From contig RDEW01000020.1 of the NCBI GenBank assembly GCA_011109175.1, forward strand, positions 557,273 through 621,272: 64,000 bases of DNA. The letters run 5' to 3'. The notes below the pieces were generated by a model that did no database searches, was not told the origin of the DNA, and saw only the letters and a program-made list of their open reading frames with translations. The position numbers and the translations under genes were made by a program. This stretch comes from Dicyema japonicum. Its lineage: Eukaryota > Dicyemida > Rhombozoa > Dicyemidae. Shown piece by piece: positions 44,440 through 55,620 of this stretch. Position 1 is the stretch's first letter. Each line of letters begins with the position of its first letter.

Positions 44440-45605
44440 CTCAAATTGCACCAATGTCTTTTTCACTCTTTTCAAACTCTTTGTTCACGCTAGCATCCTT
44501 CAACGTTCGAGGAGTAAAGTCGTCGGTCAAAAGGAGGGCACTCTGCCAGGATCTAAAACGGTACAACATTACTATCTGCTACAAGCAAGAGACCAAAGTC
44601 AAAGAAGGACTTAACGAACAAAATGCTGACCACGACCTTATCTTGCTTTCTTTGGACTGTTATCACTACGGGCTTTGCGGTGGATATCAGACTTCGGGAA
44701 TATATAAAAAGAATATGGAAAGTGAATGACAGAAATTGCGTAATTCAATTGGAAACTGGATCTAACTTTACAATTATAAATGTATATTCACTTACATCTA
44801 CAAATGTCTCTAAAAACCAAACGGAACTGGATGACTTTTACAGTTCACTATTCACAACCCTTATGGAAATATCCACAAGCTATCTACTATACATAAGTGG
44901 AGATTGGAACGCGAAGGTCGGAAAAAAGGCCAGAGAACTGAGCTTCATGGGTATCCATCGGAGGAACATGTCTGGAGCAACTATGGCCAACTTTGCGATT
45001 AATAAACAATTATTCATTTGCAACACAGCATTCCAGCACGCTGCAAGGCATATCACGACCTGGACTGGAGAACGCCGAGACTCAAATGGACATGTAATCA
45101 AAATATATAACCAAATTGACTACATTCTGTGTCGACAATCACAGAAAGCCCTACTCCCAGATGCCCAAAATATGGAGGAACGCTCTATCGAGTAACCACA
45201 AACTATTGGTAATCAAACTTCTAAAGAGAAGATTTTGGATTAACAGAGTCAAAAACAGACACAGAGAAGTTAGATACGCAGTCGAACTCTTAAGAAACTA
45301 TCATGTCCACACAAATAACTATTCAGCTAAAATATCACAAACCATAAAACCAATCAATCTCAATCTACCTGTTGGAAGTTTACAGAATAAACTCGTAAAC
45401 AAAATAAAATCAGTGGCTAATCATAAGATTGGGACAATTCCCAAAACTTTCAAAGGAATACACGACCCACATATAGATCATTTCTACCAGTTACAAAAGG
45501 ATCTACGTATCAAATCCATGAACACCACAACAGTGAAAGCAACTGATTTCAAAATCAAAGAAACAAAATTATGTGAAAAATCAAGAATAAATGTCACATA
45601 AACCA
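44440..45605 (+). mobile_element. LINE-B endonuclease domain, three frames
   Basis: Best preserved LINE endonuclease. Frame 1 (to 44729): FTLASFNVRGVKSSVKRRAL, YNITICYKQETKVKEGL. After a frameshift (44623-45195): RIWKVNDRNCVIQLETG, FTIINVYSLTSTNVSKNQTE, LLYISGDWNAKVGKK (catalytic GDWNA), LFICNTAFQHAARHITTWTG, IKIYNQIDYILCRQSQKALL. After a second shift: SSNHKLLVIKLLKRRFWINR (SxxH catalytic His), then a linker to 45601. Two frame breaks; the RT is missing downstream. Confidence 0.85.
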
Positions 45606-45609
45606 CGAA

Positions 45610-46000
45610 ACAGAGCTACAAAACCCCTTGAGGAGCGCAGATTTACTCGCAAGATTCCGTTAATTGAAATTTTTATGAGTTAATAGATATTAGTCTGCCG
45701 ATTAATGGGACTCTCTTGGGCAATGAGATTTAGAGGTTTACGTTAGAGAGAATGAAGTGTGGTTTCTTACTTCTCACATACTTATTTATGAATCATATTA
45801 TTGATCCAAAGAGTTCGTGACTAATTTCATTTATTTATATGTTTAGTGATTTTTTATTTTGTTATAATGCCAGATCACTATACTCCAGCTCACAGCCACA
45901 CTTTTTGTCTTACCACGGATTTAATCAATCGTGACTTGGTTTACTACATAATATGAATGTGCATTAGTTTTATTTTATTATTAATATATGATAACAGAGG
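45610..46000. other. No gene seen
   Basis: AT-rich, nothing recognised. Confidence 0.3.
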
Positions 46001-46002
46001 AG

Positions 46003-46062
46003 ACAGAACTACAATCTTTCCGTTCGAGGAAGGGAAGTCACTGGTATGGATGCCACATGACT
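46003..46062 (+). mobile_element. LINE-C scrap
   Basis: Reads RTTIFPFEEGKSLVWMP, matching LTIFPFTEGKSLVWDC at 49775-49725. Only about 60 bp remain. Confidence 0.6.
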
Positions 46063-46064
46063 CC

Positions 46065-46920
46065 CTTTATATTATAATATTATATGTACTCAACATAAAA
46101 ATAACCGTATATGTTACTATTCTACTTAATAAATACACCAACCATCTCATTAACTTTTTTAATTATATCATTAATATTATAAAAATCATGTTACTCTAAA
46201 TATCATCTACAAATGGACTGGTGATACATCACAAACAAAATTTTCAATTTCTCTGCCACACCTGATCATCTATATGTCTGTCTTTAGGTGTTACATTCTT
46301 ATGGTTTCTTCCACTTTAATGGAATGGGGTTAATAAGTTATGTGGTTGATTTTTGTATGTATTTAATTGCTTAGTTGTTGGATCGATTATTTTGTATAAT
46401 TTATAATCCATGCGTGAAATATGAGAGGAACAGTAAAATTATTATTATTTCTTGCGTACTATTTCTCTTTACTCCTCACGACTTGTTTATACTAGTCAGA
46501 GATCTATGTTTTATAACTTGTAATCCTCATTCCAACGGCATCATGTAGTGGACACACAGGGTCGTTCTCTTCCTTACTCAAGATCTCATCTGGGGTTTTC
46601 CTAAGAGCAGTTTTAATTTTTTTTTAATTTTTCCATGAGTGAGATGATGAACTTTACTACCACTATAAGGAACTCTCTATTTGATTAATGAAGTTTTGGT
46701 GGTATTCAACCTTATCTGGTTAATACATTTTAATTATGAATATTCCAATTATTCAACAAAGTGTGTAATGTCCCTTGGTAGCCTCTGTATAACTCATTCA
46801 ATGTAAAGCAGAATCTTCCAGATATAAGTTGTATAATAAATGTGAGGACATAATAAGTATAATTTGTTATCTCCTAAATATTGACAGATTAATGTCATAT
46901 ATATTAATGTAGTACCATTG
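46065..46920. other. Gene-free AT-rich stretch
   Basis: No exon or repeat recognised. It probably includes the promoter of the gene at 46927. Confidence 0.35.
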
Positions 46921-46926
46921 ATTGTG

Positions 46927-47778
46927 ATGGATGATAGAGAGGCACGACGTATTGCTATATTGGAGAGATTAGCTCACAGAAGAGTATTATATTATATATA
47001 ACTCAGAAAAGATTATCACAACATTCTGATTATAATAAATCAGATCACTCTATCAATAAGGATATCAATAATTTTACACACCATAATGGTTCACATCCTG
47101 ATGGGGGTCACTCAATTGAGTCGACCACATGCGATACTTCACTTGATACTCGCAATGACTCTGTGGTAGAGGATTGTTCTGTTAATAACCACACTGTTGA
47201 GGCTACAGATCACATGGTAGATAACTCTTTGGTAGAAGATTGTACTGTCAATAACAACAATGTTGATACTACAGACCACATGGTAGATGATTCTTTGGTG
47301 GAGGATTGTGCCGTTAATAACCACACTGTTGAGGCCACAGAACACATTGATGACGCAAATGTCCCCACTCAAAATGGTCATGTAGGTACAACTGTCGATC
47401 AAAACGAAGAGTATGTTTGACACCTGATAAAAGGGAATTACTTAAGGTTATCATTGATGTAATGGTAGAGAATAATATTGGAGAGAGCTCATGTGCTGTC
47501 AAGAGAGGAGACCCTACGTAAGGAAGAGGAGAAGAAGAGAGCGATTGAAGTGGAACTGTCAAAGTACAGAGATTTGAGTGGAATGGAAAAAAGTTGTAGT
47601 AGTAACGAATGTAGCCTCATTGGAGAGACTAATAAGGGAGATGACAAAAGAAGTGAGAAGACTGAGTGAAGGCCAGGAGGACATGACCACCAAATTACGT
47701 GAATTGGAGACCCAGGTTATTGTATTAGTAATGTAGATGAATGAATTGACAGGGAAAGTGAGGAGTGGTAAATTGTAG
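46927..47778 (+). CDS. Protein with acidic 20-residue repeats and C-terminal coiled coil
   Basis: Five introns of 21-25 nt, including 46984-47006, join MDDREARRIAILERLAHRR to KRLSQHSDYNKSDHS, then to a repeat region, then EELLKVIID, RAHVLSREETLRKEEEKKRA, IEVELSKYRDLIVTNVASLE and METQMNELTGKVRSGKL-like coil sequence ending at a TAG at 47776. The middle (47150-47345) holds about three copies of a 20-residue unit of pattern D-H-M-V-D-x-S-L-V-E-D-C-x-V-N-N-x-x-V-x. The C-terminal 90 residues are strongly heptad-like. No family recognised; a structural or scaffolding protein is a guess. It converges with the BAR-like/SH3 gene, whose stop is 70 nt away. The last intron/stop choice is uncertain. Confidence 0.7.
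47160..47345 (+). repeat. 60-nt coding tandem repeat
   Basis: GTAGAGGATTGTTCTGTTAA, GTAGAAGATTGTACTGTCAA and GTGGAGGATTGTGCCGTTAA mark three successive 60-nt units inside the gene at 46927-47778. Changes between units are mostly at synonymous or conservative positions, which suggests selection on the peptide. Confidence 0.75.
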
Positions 47779-47847
47779 TTGTTTTGTTAATTACAGTGTT
47801 ATGCCTGTGCTTAATAAGACACCAAAATGTGATAAATCTCGTAGTAA

Positions 47848-49320
47848 TTAAACTGTTAGATAACTGCCGGGGACATATCCATACTCACCCCTTTTATTCT
47901 TAGCCTAATATAACAACCATACTAACGTATATCCATTTGTTAGAGTCAATCTTTTCGGTGATTTCGAGAATATCTCCCTCCTCTATGGACAACATGTTCT
48001 GGTTGTCCTCTTTGGGCTAACAATAAGTCATAACACAACAGTAAAACTGATAATGACTCTTACAATCTGAGTTGTGGACGAAAATGACTCGTATATTTCG
48101 TCCTATGCATTACACCCACAAATACATTACACTCTACCACGTGGTTTTTGTTGGGTAATTCATTAAGTCCATCAATGTTAACTGTACCCCCAATGTATTG
48201 CATAACCGAGTTTGCCAATTTGTTATAAATCTGCTATTAGAGTACACAAACTATGTTCTTTTTGTTATTTCCACAATTCCTTGTTTGTCTGATAAGGGAT
48301 CTCCACTTTATGACAAAGTTCTCCAACTCAATGGTTGTGTCCTTGTCGTTTACTAGAGTGAGGCCCTCTCTGTGTTATATTTATAATACTTACAGTTCTG
48401 GGACACTAAACTTGAAAGGACTCCCAACTTGCTTGTTTATAAACCTATCAGAGGTGTTCTGTTGTGAGTACTAAGTGATAAAGTGATTACTAACCTTAGT
48501 TATAAGATTCTGTCCCAATCCATTAGTGAATACAAGTGAAAGGACATTCCCCCATGTTTCAGTTATTAGTTTGTCCCCTTTGTAAAAGTCACATATATTA
48601 TGGACAAGACTGTCGTAAAATAACTCCAAATGAGTATTAACAGTGTGCAAGTCTATTAAATATTGATTCTGGTATATTTTATGAGTTTTCTCCACGTGGG
48701 TTGATTTGTTTATAATCCACATATATATTACTACTACCTTCTTTGTATTTGAGTGTTTATCACATATTTTCTTGTTTAGGTTGTTTAATGTTGAACACAC
48801 TTTATTATACTTTTTATGACTTTCCATTAAATGCTCGAATCCACTAATCAGTGCTGCCTGCTCCTCATTCACCACGTGGTATATCTACACTTACCACCAT
48901 TCTCACCTTTTGACGCACTTCACACGCTTGGATGGCTGACTCCCTTACTTTATCAACCATTTCCAAACTCTTTTCTATCTCCTTCAATTTCTTAGAATAA
49001 TATTCATCAATTTCTCTCCCAATTAGTGACATTAGTTCAACAACCCCCCTAATCTAACAAAAATGTTCTACATTGTCTCCAAATCCTTCAACTTTTTAGT
49101 CATGTTGGTCGTAGAGTTAATCAATTCCTGAATAGTACTAATGTATTACATTATAATAGTTTTTCTGAACATGCAAACAGTTCTTAAAGTAATTTTTGGT
49201 TATATTTCCCATAATAATTGAATTATTACATTCCATGTCCATTTGCGACAAATGTTTTGTAAATATATTCATAATATCATTATATTGCTTATTCTCATTT
49301 ATTAATTATAATATTACCAT
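47848..49320 (-). CDS. BAR-like (I-BAR?) and SH3 domain protein
   Basis: About 400 residues in roughly a dozen exons. Start ATG 49320-49318 directly abuts intron 49294-49317; further GT...AG introns at 49128-49149, 49049-49071, 48885-48906, 48471-48494 and 48370-48393 (22-24 nt). The N-terminal 220 residues are helical (NITKNYFKNCLHVQKNYYNE, LIGREIDEYYSKKLKEIEKS, LISGFEHLMESHKKYNKVCS) and fit a membrane-bending BAR fold; spacing resembles the I-BAR/IRSp53 type, but F-BAR is possible. The C-terminus is an SH3 domain: NMLSIEEGDILEITEK, KWIY, then after a 22-nt intron KNKRGEYGYVPGSYLTV and stop at 47848, with the ALYDY-end poorly resolved. SH3 binds Pro-rich partners, so a link between membrane curvature and actin regulation is expected. 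Exon joins between 47990 and 48250 are uncertain. Confidence 0.75.
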
Positions 49321-49429
49321 TGGATTAAAGATTTATTATAATCTCTTTAATATTTATTTATTTTTAATCATAATTAATTAAAATTTATTAACAATTAAAT
49401 ATTATTTATTAACTATGGGGGAGACCGGC

Positions 49430-50395
49430 TGCTGACATCACGGAGTAAGCGTTTCCGCAGACAACTGCGATACCAATTTGTTGCCTCAGCCAGACCGCTT
49501 CCCGCACGTCTTTTTTGCGGTGGGCCAATTTCCTCCGATTTCCTTTAGGAAAGAGGCTGTAATATTTCCGGCCGCACCAGACGTCTCGATTGCTACCGGT
49601 ACAAAACAGTAGCGGTCTCCAATTTCCCCATATTTTTTAATCTTGATTTTCTCGGCCAGATCGGCTGCCGATCCAGCAGACTGTGCCGAGCTGAGCATCA
49701 TCGAGTTCAAGAAAGAATCCACAACAATGCAGTCCCATACGAGCGATTTTCCTTCAGTGAACGGAAAGATAGTTAACCCATCCGGTTTTTTCCCATCTCC
49801 GCGGTCCAATCCCACGGGCTCTAGTGATGCAGGAAGCCTGCAGCTTCAAGAGCACGCATGACAATGTTGTTATAGCAGCTCATTTTGCACAAAAGTGCAG
49901 CCCTTTGGCATCGACGATCCCTGTACAACGACATTGGTGTTCGGCGCAAACATCAACTCCCAGGCGTTGTGCGATCCCAATCCGAATACAGTATCGTCCA
50001 AAAGGGTCCCCAGGAAGGAACACAGGAGTGCATCCAGCCACGCTCCGTTCACATGGTTGGCAGCGGACACGAGGCATGCAAGACGATGCTTGTTGGCCTC
50101 AGACTTTAGCACGTCGAAGATATTCTCGGAGTAGATATCATCCCAGTCACGTTGCCTCGAAGGATCGTTCGGCATATCCTAACCAGTTTCACACCATTCG
50201 CGACGAGCTTCGTCGAAGAGTCTTTCCCAAATATTTACGGTTGGTAATATATATCTTGGACCAATAAGCTTCCACTTGAGAGCGATGACACATATGCTGG
50301 AATGGCGATCTCCAGCGCCGACCTGAGACCCGTTCCTCCGAGGCGTGTATGAAGCTTGTATTGGTTTCAACTCGGCACGTCAAAGTGAATGCATA
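49430..50395 (-). mobile_element. LINE-C C-terminal region, best copy
   Basis: Minus strand. 50390-49870 reads, with frame shifts, HRLACLVSAANHVNGAWLDA, LLCSFLGTLLDDTVFGLGS, then RLGVDVCAEHQCRCTGIVDA with KGLHFCAK (a Cys/His motif C-H-C-C...H-C). 49815-49486 is a 109-codon open frame: GDGKKPDGLTIFPFTEGKSL, VWDCIVVDSFLNS, KIKKYGEIGDRYCFVPVAIE, TSGAAGNITASFLKEIG. This is the zinc-motif plus KRPDG/VWD/VPVAxETSG domain that follows RT in LINE-C. RT itself is absent, so a 5' truncated or rearranged copy. Confidence 0.8.
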
Positions 50396-50519
50396 GAAGC
50401 AATCCTACAAGTTACTGAGACTGGGGTTACTTAACTAACTAAGACAACATTCCTATTATTCTATTAAAAAATCTTGGAGACGAGAGAGTCACCTTCCTAA
50501 GGTCTTCAACTATTCGATG

Positions 50520-51600
50520 AATTAGAATGTGATACCATTATTATGGAAACAGGCAATAATATGGCCAATATTGAAACCAGGAAGACCGAGAGATGACCCG
50601 GCGTCTTTTAGACCGGTGTCACCACTATGTTCCATGTCAAAATTCCTGGAGAGGCGTGTGCTCAGGAGAATAAAAGAATTTTTACCAGAGAGGCCTTTTC
50701 AGCATGAATTCAAAAATGAGAGATCCATTTTTGCCTCAGAGGTCTGAAATCAATTTTACGGCTCCTCCCAAACGGAGTCCCTCAAGGATCTCCTTTATCC
50801 CTGCTCTGTTTAACCTTTTTCTGGCCGATCTCCCGACTCTTGAATCTGATAATGATGTTCTACTTTCCTATGCGGATGATATTGTGTTGGCTTCGCGAGA
50901 TCAGGACATCCAGAGAGCCACAGAAAGAATACAAATTAACCTGGACAGGTTTAATGCCTGGATAATGGAAAACCCGTTCGTGGTGAATGCAGAGAAGTCA
51001 TCTACGTCACTTTTAACCTCTGACAAAAGATTGAGAAGGAAGACAGTCACCTTAAAGTTAAACAAGGTCGGCATTTTTTTCAACAGATGTCAAAGGATCT
51101 TGGGTATGACAATTGATGTGCATCTCTGTTTGACACGTAGAAAATATTCTATTGAAATGCGAGAAGCTAAACTTATTGAAAAGTTTATCGGGAATATAAA
51201 AGAGTGGTACTCACCCGTCCTGATGAACGTGTACAAACAGTACATCGAGCCATGTTTCTCATATGCATGCGCCTCGTGGGGACCGTCCATATCTTGGACA
51301 ATTATGAGGAAAATTGATGAAATGCAAAAGAGGACTTACAGAGTAACGGAGAGTTGGATTTGTGAAGATCACCGAACCGGATCTACGCCTCTGGAAGACC
51401 TTATGAGACTAGACTCCAGATTACGGAATGTGGCCCTGAAATTTTAGTCAGCCGTCCTGTACGTTCATGTGCGGGCACGAGGGAAGAACACCGGCCAAAG
51501 ATGAGTCGCTGTTACAATGCATTGGGATCACGTGATCATTATTTTGGTTTTACCGTGGTTTTGGGTTGTTAAATAAAATAAAATAAATAAAAGTCTTGAG
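50520..51600 (+). mobile_element. LINE-A RT and 3' end, best copy
   Basis: RT from ASFRPVSPLCSMSKFLERRV (50600) through a shift to LPNGVPQGSPLS (motif B, 50765), then the 247-codon frame 50704-51447 with LLSYADDIVLASRDQDIQRA (intact catalytic motif C), RFNAWIMENPFVVNAEKSST, LGMTIDVHLCL, YKQYIEPCFSYACASWGPSI, and the C-terminus HRTGSTPLEDLMRLDSRLRN. The motif A region is deleted between 50690 and 50760. The 3' tail at 51527-51590 is GGGATCACGTGATCATTATT, then GGTTTTACCGTGGTTTTGGG and an AATAAA-rich end. Defines the tail used to recognise other copies. Confidence 0.85.
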
Positions 51601-51604
51601 CAGA

Positions 51605-52075
51605 TTCAAAGAAAGTGTCTTTGAACGTTGAATCTAAAGCAATACACCTCCTTTGGCTCCACGGCTTGGTCGTTGCGCTATTCAGCCTCTTGCCATTACC
51701 TCTGTCATGTCCGACTGGTTCTGGAAGGCAAGTAAACCTGGTGTCTTTGATAGTCCTCGTGACAGTCTAGCCTTTTTATTTAAATCAATCTTAATAATTT
51801 TCACTTTTACCGTGAACTTCCCATCCATCTACGATGCTTTGCGTTTGACTAGTGACGCCTTCATCAGTTAATATTTCACTGCTACCAATGATTCTCCTGG
51901 TTACTATATCAAAAGTTCCTCATGTTTAGCATGGGGTCGTGATAGCTACTTCCCAATTAGCATTTTGTCACCCGTAGTTTAAATCTTAGAGAGTAGTCCA
52001 AGAATGCATAGTAAAAAACATTATCTTGAACTTTCGAGGGACCATCCTATGGTGAGTGTCTCTTGGGTTGAACTC
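51605..52075. other. No gene seen
   Basis: Moderate composition, one chance frame (51653-51871), nothing recognised. Confidence 0.3.
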
Positions 52076-52079
52076 TTAA

Positions 52080-52645
52080 AAATTTAAAAAGTCAAATAGC
52101 AGAAAGACACCATCATTAAACCAATCCTCCTATACAACTCTGGGACCTGGGCCACCTCAAAATTGGAGCCCTACACTCAAAAGAGGAATTGGAGAGGCTA
52201 GACTCGTTTCACAGGAATATCTAAGAAACATAACTGGAATGTCCTGGCCATCCAAGATCTCGCGGAAAGGACTTTACAATAAGTGTGACTGTACATCGAT
52301 AAGTCTCAAGATTAGCTCTCATTGGAGACTTTTTAGCCACGTCCTGAAGTTGGACCCGACATCCCCCCCCCCCGAATATCGCCATGGAAGATTACTACTC
52401 CTCCAATGTAAAACGCTTTCGTGGAAGACCGAGAACAACCCTTCCGGTCATTTTACAAAACGATCTGAAAGCCGTAAAGAAAACATTGGCATCTGGTGAC
52501 GACCTGGACACACTGAGGGATTTGCCTAAAACAGAAAAGCCTGGAGCAAGCCAACTCTTTCTCTTATATTTTTTGCTGCACATGCTATAAAGGCTCTCGT
52601 GACAATAATAAAAAGCAGAAAGGAAATCCTTCAAGATAGTGGTGT
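52080..52645 (+). mobile_element. LINE-B C-terminal fragment
   Basis: Closely repeats positions 390-735: KRGIGEARLVSQEYLRNITG, MSWPSKISRKGLYNKCDC, HWRLFSHVLKLDPTSPP, and in a second frame MEDYYSSNVKRFRGRPRTTL, PVILQNDLKAVKKTLASGDD. It starts near TLLYNSGTW (52135), the typical C-terminal block. Frame breaks at the poly-C run about 52366. Confidence 0.8.
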
Positions 52646-52649
52646 GAGA

Positions 52650-53095
52650 ATTGAACTGACAGCTGAATGCATTTTGATGTCACTAACTGGTTTTGTCCAT
52701 ATGTATAGATAAATGCTCGGTCGGATCTGCAGAGAGCCGGAACAAACAGGGCTACTCTTCTACTTCACCTTACGTTTCCCTTTTGCTACTACCTTTTTCT
52801 TGAAATGTTGTATACGATTTTTGCACCAACTATAACCCAATCATCATGAGAATCCAACACAAGCATACACCACAAATCATCATTAATTTTTGTGTGCATT
52901 TTGACCTACCTTCGCCTCATTTGTTTGACATCATCTCCACTGTATCTGGATAAAGGATTTCCACATCGACACTGCTGTAAGACGTCTTAGTGGAATAATC
53001 CTGCAAGCTCGAGATAATTCCCATGGGTCGACCCCAACTTGATATAAAAACACGAATGCTCTTATTATTAATTTTGGATAGACAAAGTAAGAAAT
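52650..53095. other. No gene seen
   Basis: No exon or named repeat. Confidence 0.3.
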
Positions 53096-53099
53096 TAAC

Positions 53100-53365
53100 G
53101 ACTAATTAAGTGCATCCAGTTTGTCACATAAATAGAGTCCTTCCAATGAACCAGCATAAAGGTAGATGACGTCCATTCTTTACAGTTGTGGAAACTCATC
53201 CAGTTGGGGATCCCTTTTCGTGCCACCCTAAAACTAGGCATCATCTGAGACAGGTGGATCACATGACGCTACTCTATTAGAAGATAAGATGAGGAACAGA
53301 AGAAACAAATAGAAATCTTCAATCAAGTATCCACATGACACCACGCAGTCTTTCCTATGAAGAAT
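53100..53365 (-). repeat. SINE-like repeat S1, reversed
   Basis: The reverse complement starts CGTGGTGTCATGTGGATACT with TGATTGAAGATTTCTATTTG and ends GGACTCTATTTATGTGACAA then CTGGATGCACTTAATTAGTC, the same order of modules as 4010-4345. The modules CACCTGTCTCAGATGATGCC and GAGTTTCCACAACTGTAAAG lie between. Nearly full length. Confidence 0.7.
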
Positions 53366-53449
53366 TCTTTTACAACAAACATATTAACAAAGTCAAATGA
53401 AGTGATTGATAAAATTTTATAAATCATTTGGAAGACAAAACAATGAAAA

Positions 53450-54095
53450 GTTATTATTATTATTTAAGCCAAAGAAACACCGTCTTAACCAATAACTAAT
53501 ATTCAGGTGATCCCGGCATCTTTCAATAATCGGGCCATTTTTTCTCGATGCTCCGACCGTGATCCCACACATTTTCTATACGGACGGGGTCTTTTTCCCC
53601 TCTTCTTCTGAAATTGCCTCCAGTTGCCTCTATGATAGACTCGAGTGCTCTGGGGGCAATTTCTTTATCTGTATATTTTCCAGTAATTTTATTGCTCTTG
53701 ACTGGATCTCTTGAATTTTTGTTAGGTTCGTTGCCGACAGGTTAGATCCCCATGCAGCACATGCATAGCCTATTGTTGGCTCGACATACTGCTTGTAGAG
53801 GGTCCCGATACCTGGCGGATAAATTCCTCCACAGTTCCAAAGGAAGGCTTTGACAAAATTGATCTTCTTTGCACAGGTTGATATGATGGATTCCACATGG
53901 GCTGAGAAGCACAGGAAAGTATCAAAAGTTACTCCCAGTATCTTCTGCTGTGAATTACAAACTAAAAAGAGGCTCAAATACTCACTCATTCCAAACCTAA
54001 ATCCTAATAAGCTTATAAAATAATTAATTCGGCCTAACATCATCGACATGTAAGAACTGTTTCCTCTACATTGGTCTATAGAGGTGTGTTTCATA
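53450..54095 (-). mobile_element. LINE-A 3' end (variant)
   Basis: Minus-strand open frame 54094-53630 carries the LINE-A C-terminal region: KILGVTFDTFLCFSAHVESI, LYKQYVEPTIGYACAAWGSN and KIQEIQSRAIKLLE. The tail (53520-53450) reads GGGATCACCTGAATATTAGT, AAGACGGTGTTTCTTTGGC, then TTAAATAATAATAA, intermediate between the LINE-A tail at 51540 and the SINE tail at 21945. The segment above 53950 is unrelated or decayed. Confidence 0.75.
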
Positions 54096-54099
54096 AAAG

Positions 54100-54760
54100 A
54101 TCATAACAAAAATCATATATCAATCTTATTCTCATGGTGGTAAACTTAGATTCTACCAATCTTATTCTCTATTGGTAGTAAAGCTCATCGTTAGGGATAT
54201 TGAACAACAAAAGTCAAAATTGTCTCTCAAATAGAGTACCAAAAGGATCTCCGTCATCTTCACACTGTCCAACCTATTCCTTATCAACCTTCCAACTATA
54301 GTTGTCCAAAATACTATCATTTTGTTTACGTCGATTAACTCATAGTCGCAGAGGGACATTAAGACCTTTGGAGGGAACACAAACTGTGCGGAGACATTAA
54401 CTTTGTGAGTCTCTTAATAACTGCCTCACTAAAAATCACATACACTTGTCGAATATACATTCCTGGCAATTAGTGTGGTCGATGAAAATGAAGGCTGTTT
54501 GCAATACAGTCTGTGTGAAAAAAATGTAATGATCTTAGAAAGTGTTGTATTAATCAAAAAGGAAATATTTTTGAACATTAGTAATTATTATAACTGGGTG
54601 TGAAACAACGGTTGTATCCACCTACTTTTATACAACAAATCTATTGCATTTCACAACTCTTGTCGAGAATTTGGAATAAGACATGGGTACAACACAATAA
54701 GAATAATATTTTGCCTTATAGTTTATTGTAGAAAATCATATGAATATACCACCAATCAAT
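54100..54760. other. No supported gene
   Basis: A minus-strand open frame (54380-54162) shows no recognisable motif and no intron support; it is treated as chance or decayed. Confidence 0.3.
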
Positions 54761-54764
54761 ATAT

Positions 54765-54835
54765 TGAATGAAATTATTCCAAAGACCAAGGGCAAAAACA
54801 CGTGATCCTGACTCGTTACATTATGATCCAGAGGA
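54765..54835 (-). mobile_element. LINE-A tail scrap
   Basis: The reverse complement reads AGGATCACGTGTTTTTGCCC then TTGGTCTTTGGAATAATTTC, resembling LINE-A 3' tails; coding remains upstream are not legible. Confidence 0.4.
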
Positions 54836-54839
54836 CATT

Positions 54840-55067
54840 ATCCGGGAAGCCAAGGTCGAATCCAGAGCTCGTTGCCAGGTAGCGAGATAGTTTCCTGGTA
54901 GAATGAAGAGATGGATCTCCTTGAGTTAGATGAATCCGATAACGCCACTGGAAGGAAGCAATTAACGACATAATAATAACACCAGAGACCACATGGCACC
55001 ACATAACACTATGTGGTCAAAATATTTGTTAATTAATAGTGTAAAAATATTTAAAATATTAATTTAA
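54840..55067. other. 5' flank of the RCAN gene
   Basis: From about 55015 the sequence is AT-rich and runs into the RCAN start; no named motif. Confidence 0.3.
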
Positions 55068-55600
55068 ATGTTATCGTTGAATGATTTAAGTGATATTCCA
55101 TTGAGTTTAATTGTTTATAATATTCCCTCTAATATTCCCAATGATGAAACTGAGACGGTTTATTCGATTATTACTATTAGAATCAATTTGAATGTATATT
55201 CACTCATATTGATAACTTGACCACATTCAAATACTACACTAACAGAGCATTGGTCACTTTTACTTTCCCAGAAGCAGTCGTATACGCACGTGTATATTTG
55301 GATGGGTCATTCTTTGGGGATTACAAACTAAAACTGGAATTTCATGGAATTGACGAACTGACCGTCCCCTTTCCAGAAAAACAATTCATGATATCCCCTC
55401 CCAGCTCTCCATCAGAAGAATGGCAGTCAAGCATGGAGACACCCCCAGCCTTCGACTATGATAGAGTGTTCGATCAACTAATAAGTGGTCCATTCGAATT
55501 ATTATCTGGGGAGAACGGACATCCATCAATCGTAGTGCACCCAGTGGAGTCGTCATGTGTAATAAATAACATAATAATTAGTAAGACTAAAAGACCATAA
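55068..55600 (+). CDS. RCAN: Calcipressin / RCAN, calcineurin regulator
   Basis: 169 residues; exons 55068-55157 and 55181-55600 around a 23-nt GT...AG intron (55158-55180). The N-terminal RRM-like part includes PLSLIVYNIPSNIPNDETE, then FECIFTHID, LTTFKYYTNRALVTFTFPEA. The calcineurin-binding part follows: PEKQFMISPPSSPSEEWQSS (the conserved FLISPPxSPP serine motif, normally phosphorylated), FDYDRVFDQLISGPFELLSG and PSIVVHPVESS near the C-terminus (the PxIxIT-like PSVVVH element). RCAN binds and modulates calcineurin in the cytoplasm. Length matches the family (about 170-200). The stop is only 20 nt before the RSPH3 start, same strand. Confidence 0.93.
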
Positions 55601-55620
55601 TAATAATATCCTAGCAACAA

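Noticed and set aside
54162-54380. 72-codon minus-strand frame
   Set aside because: No motif, and nearby sequence does not extend it through mini-introns.
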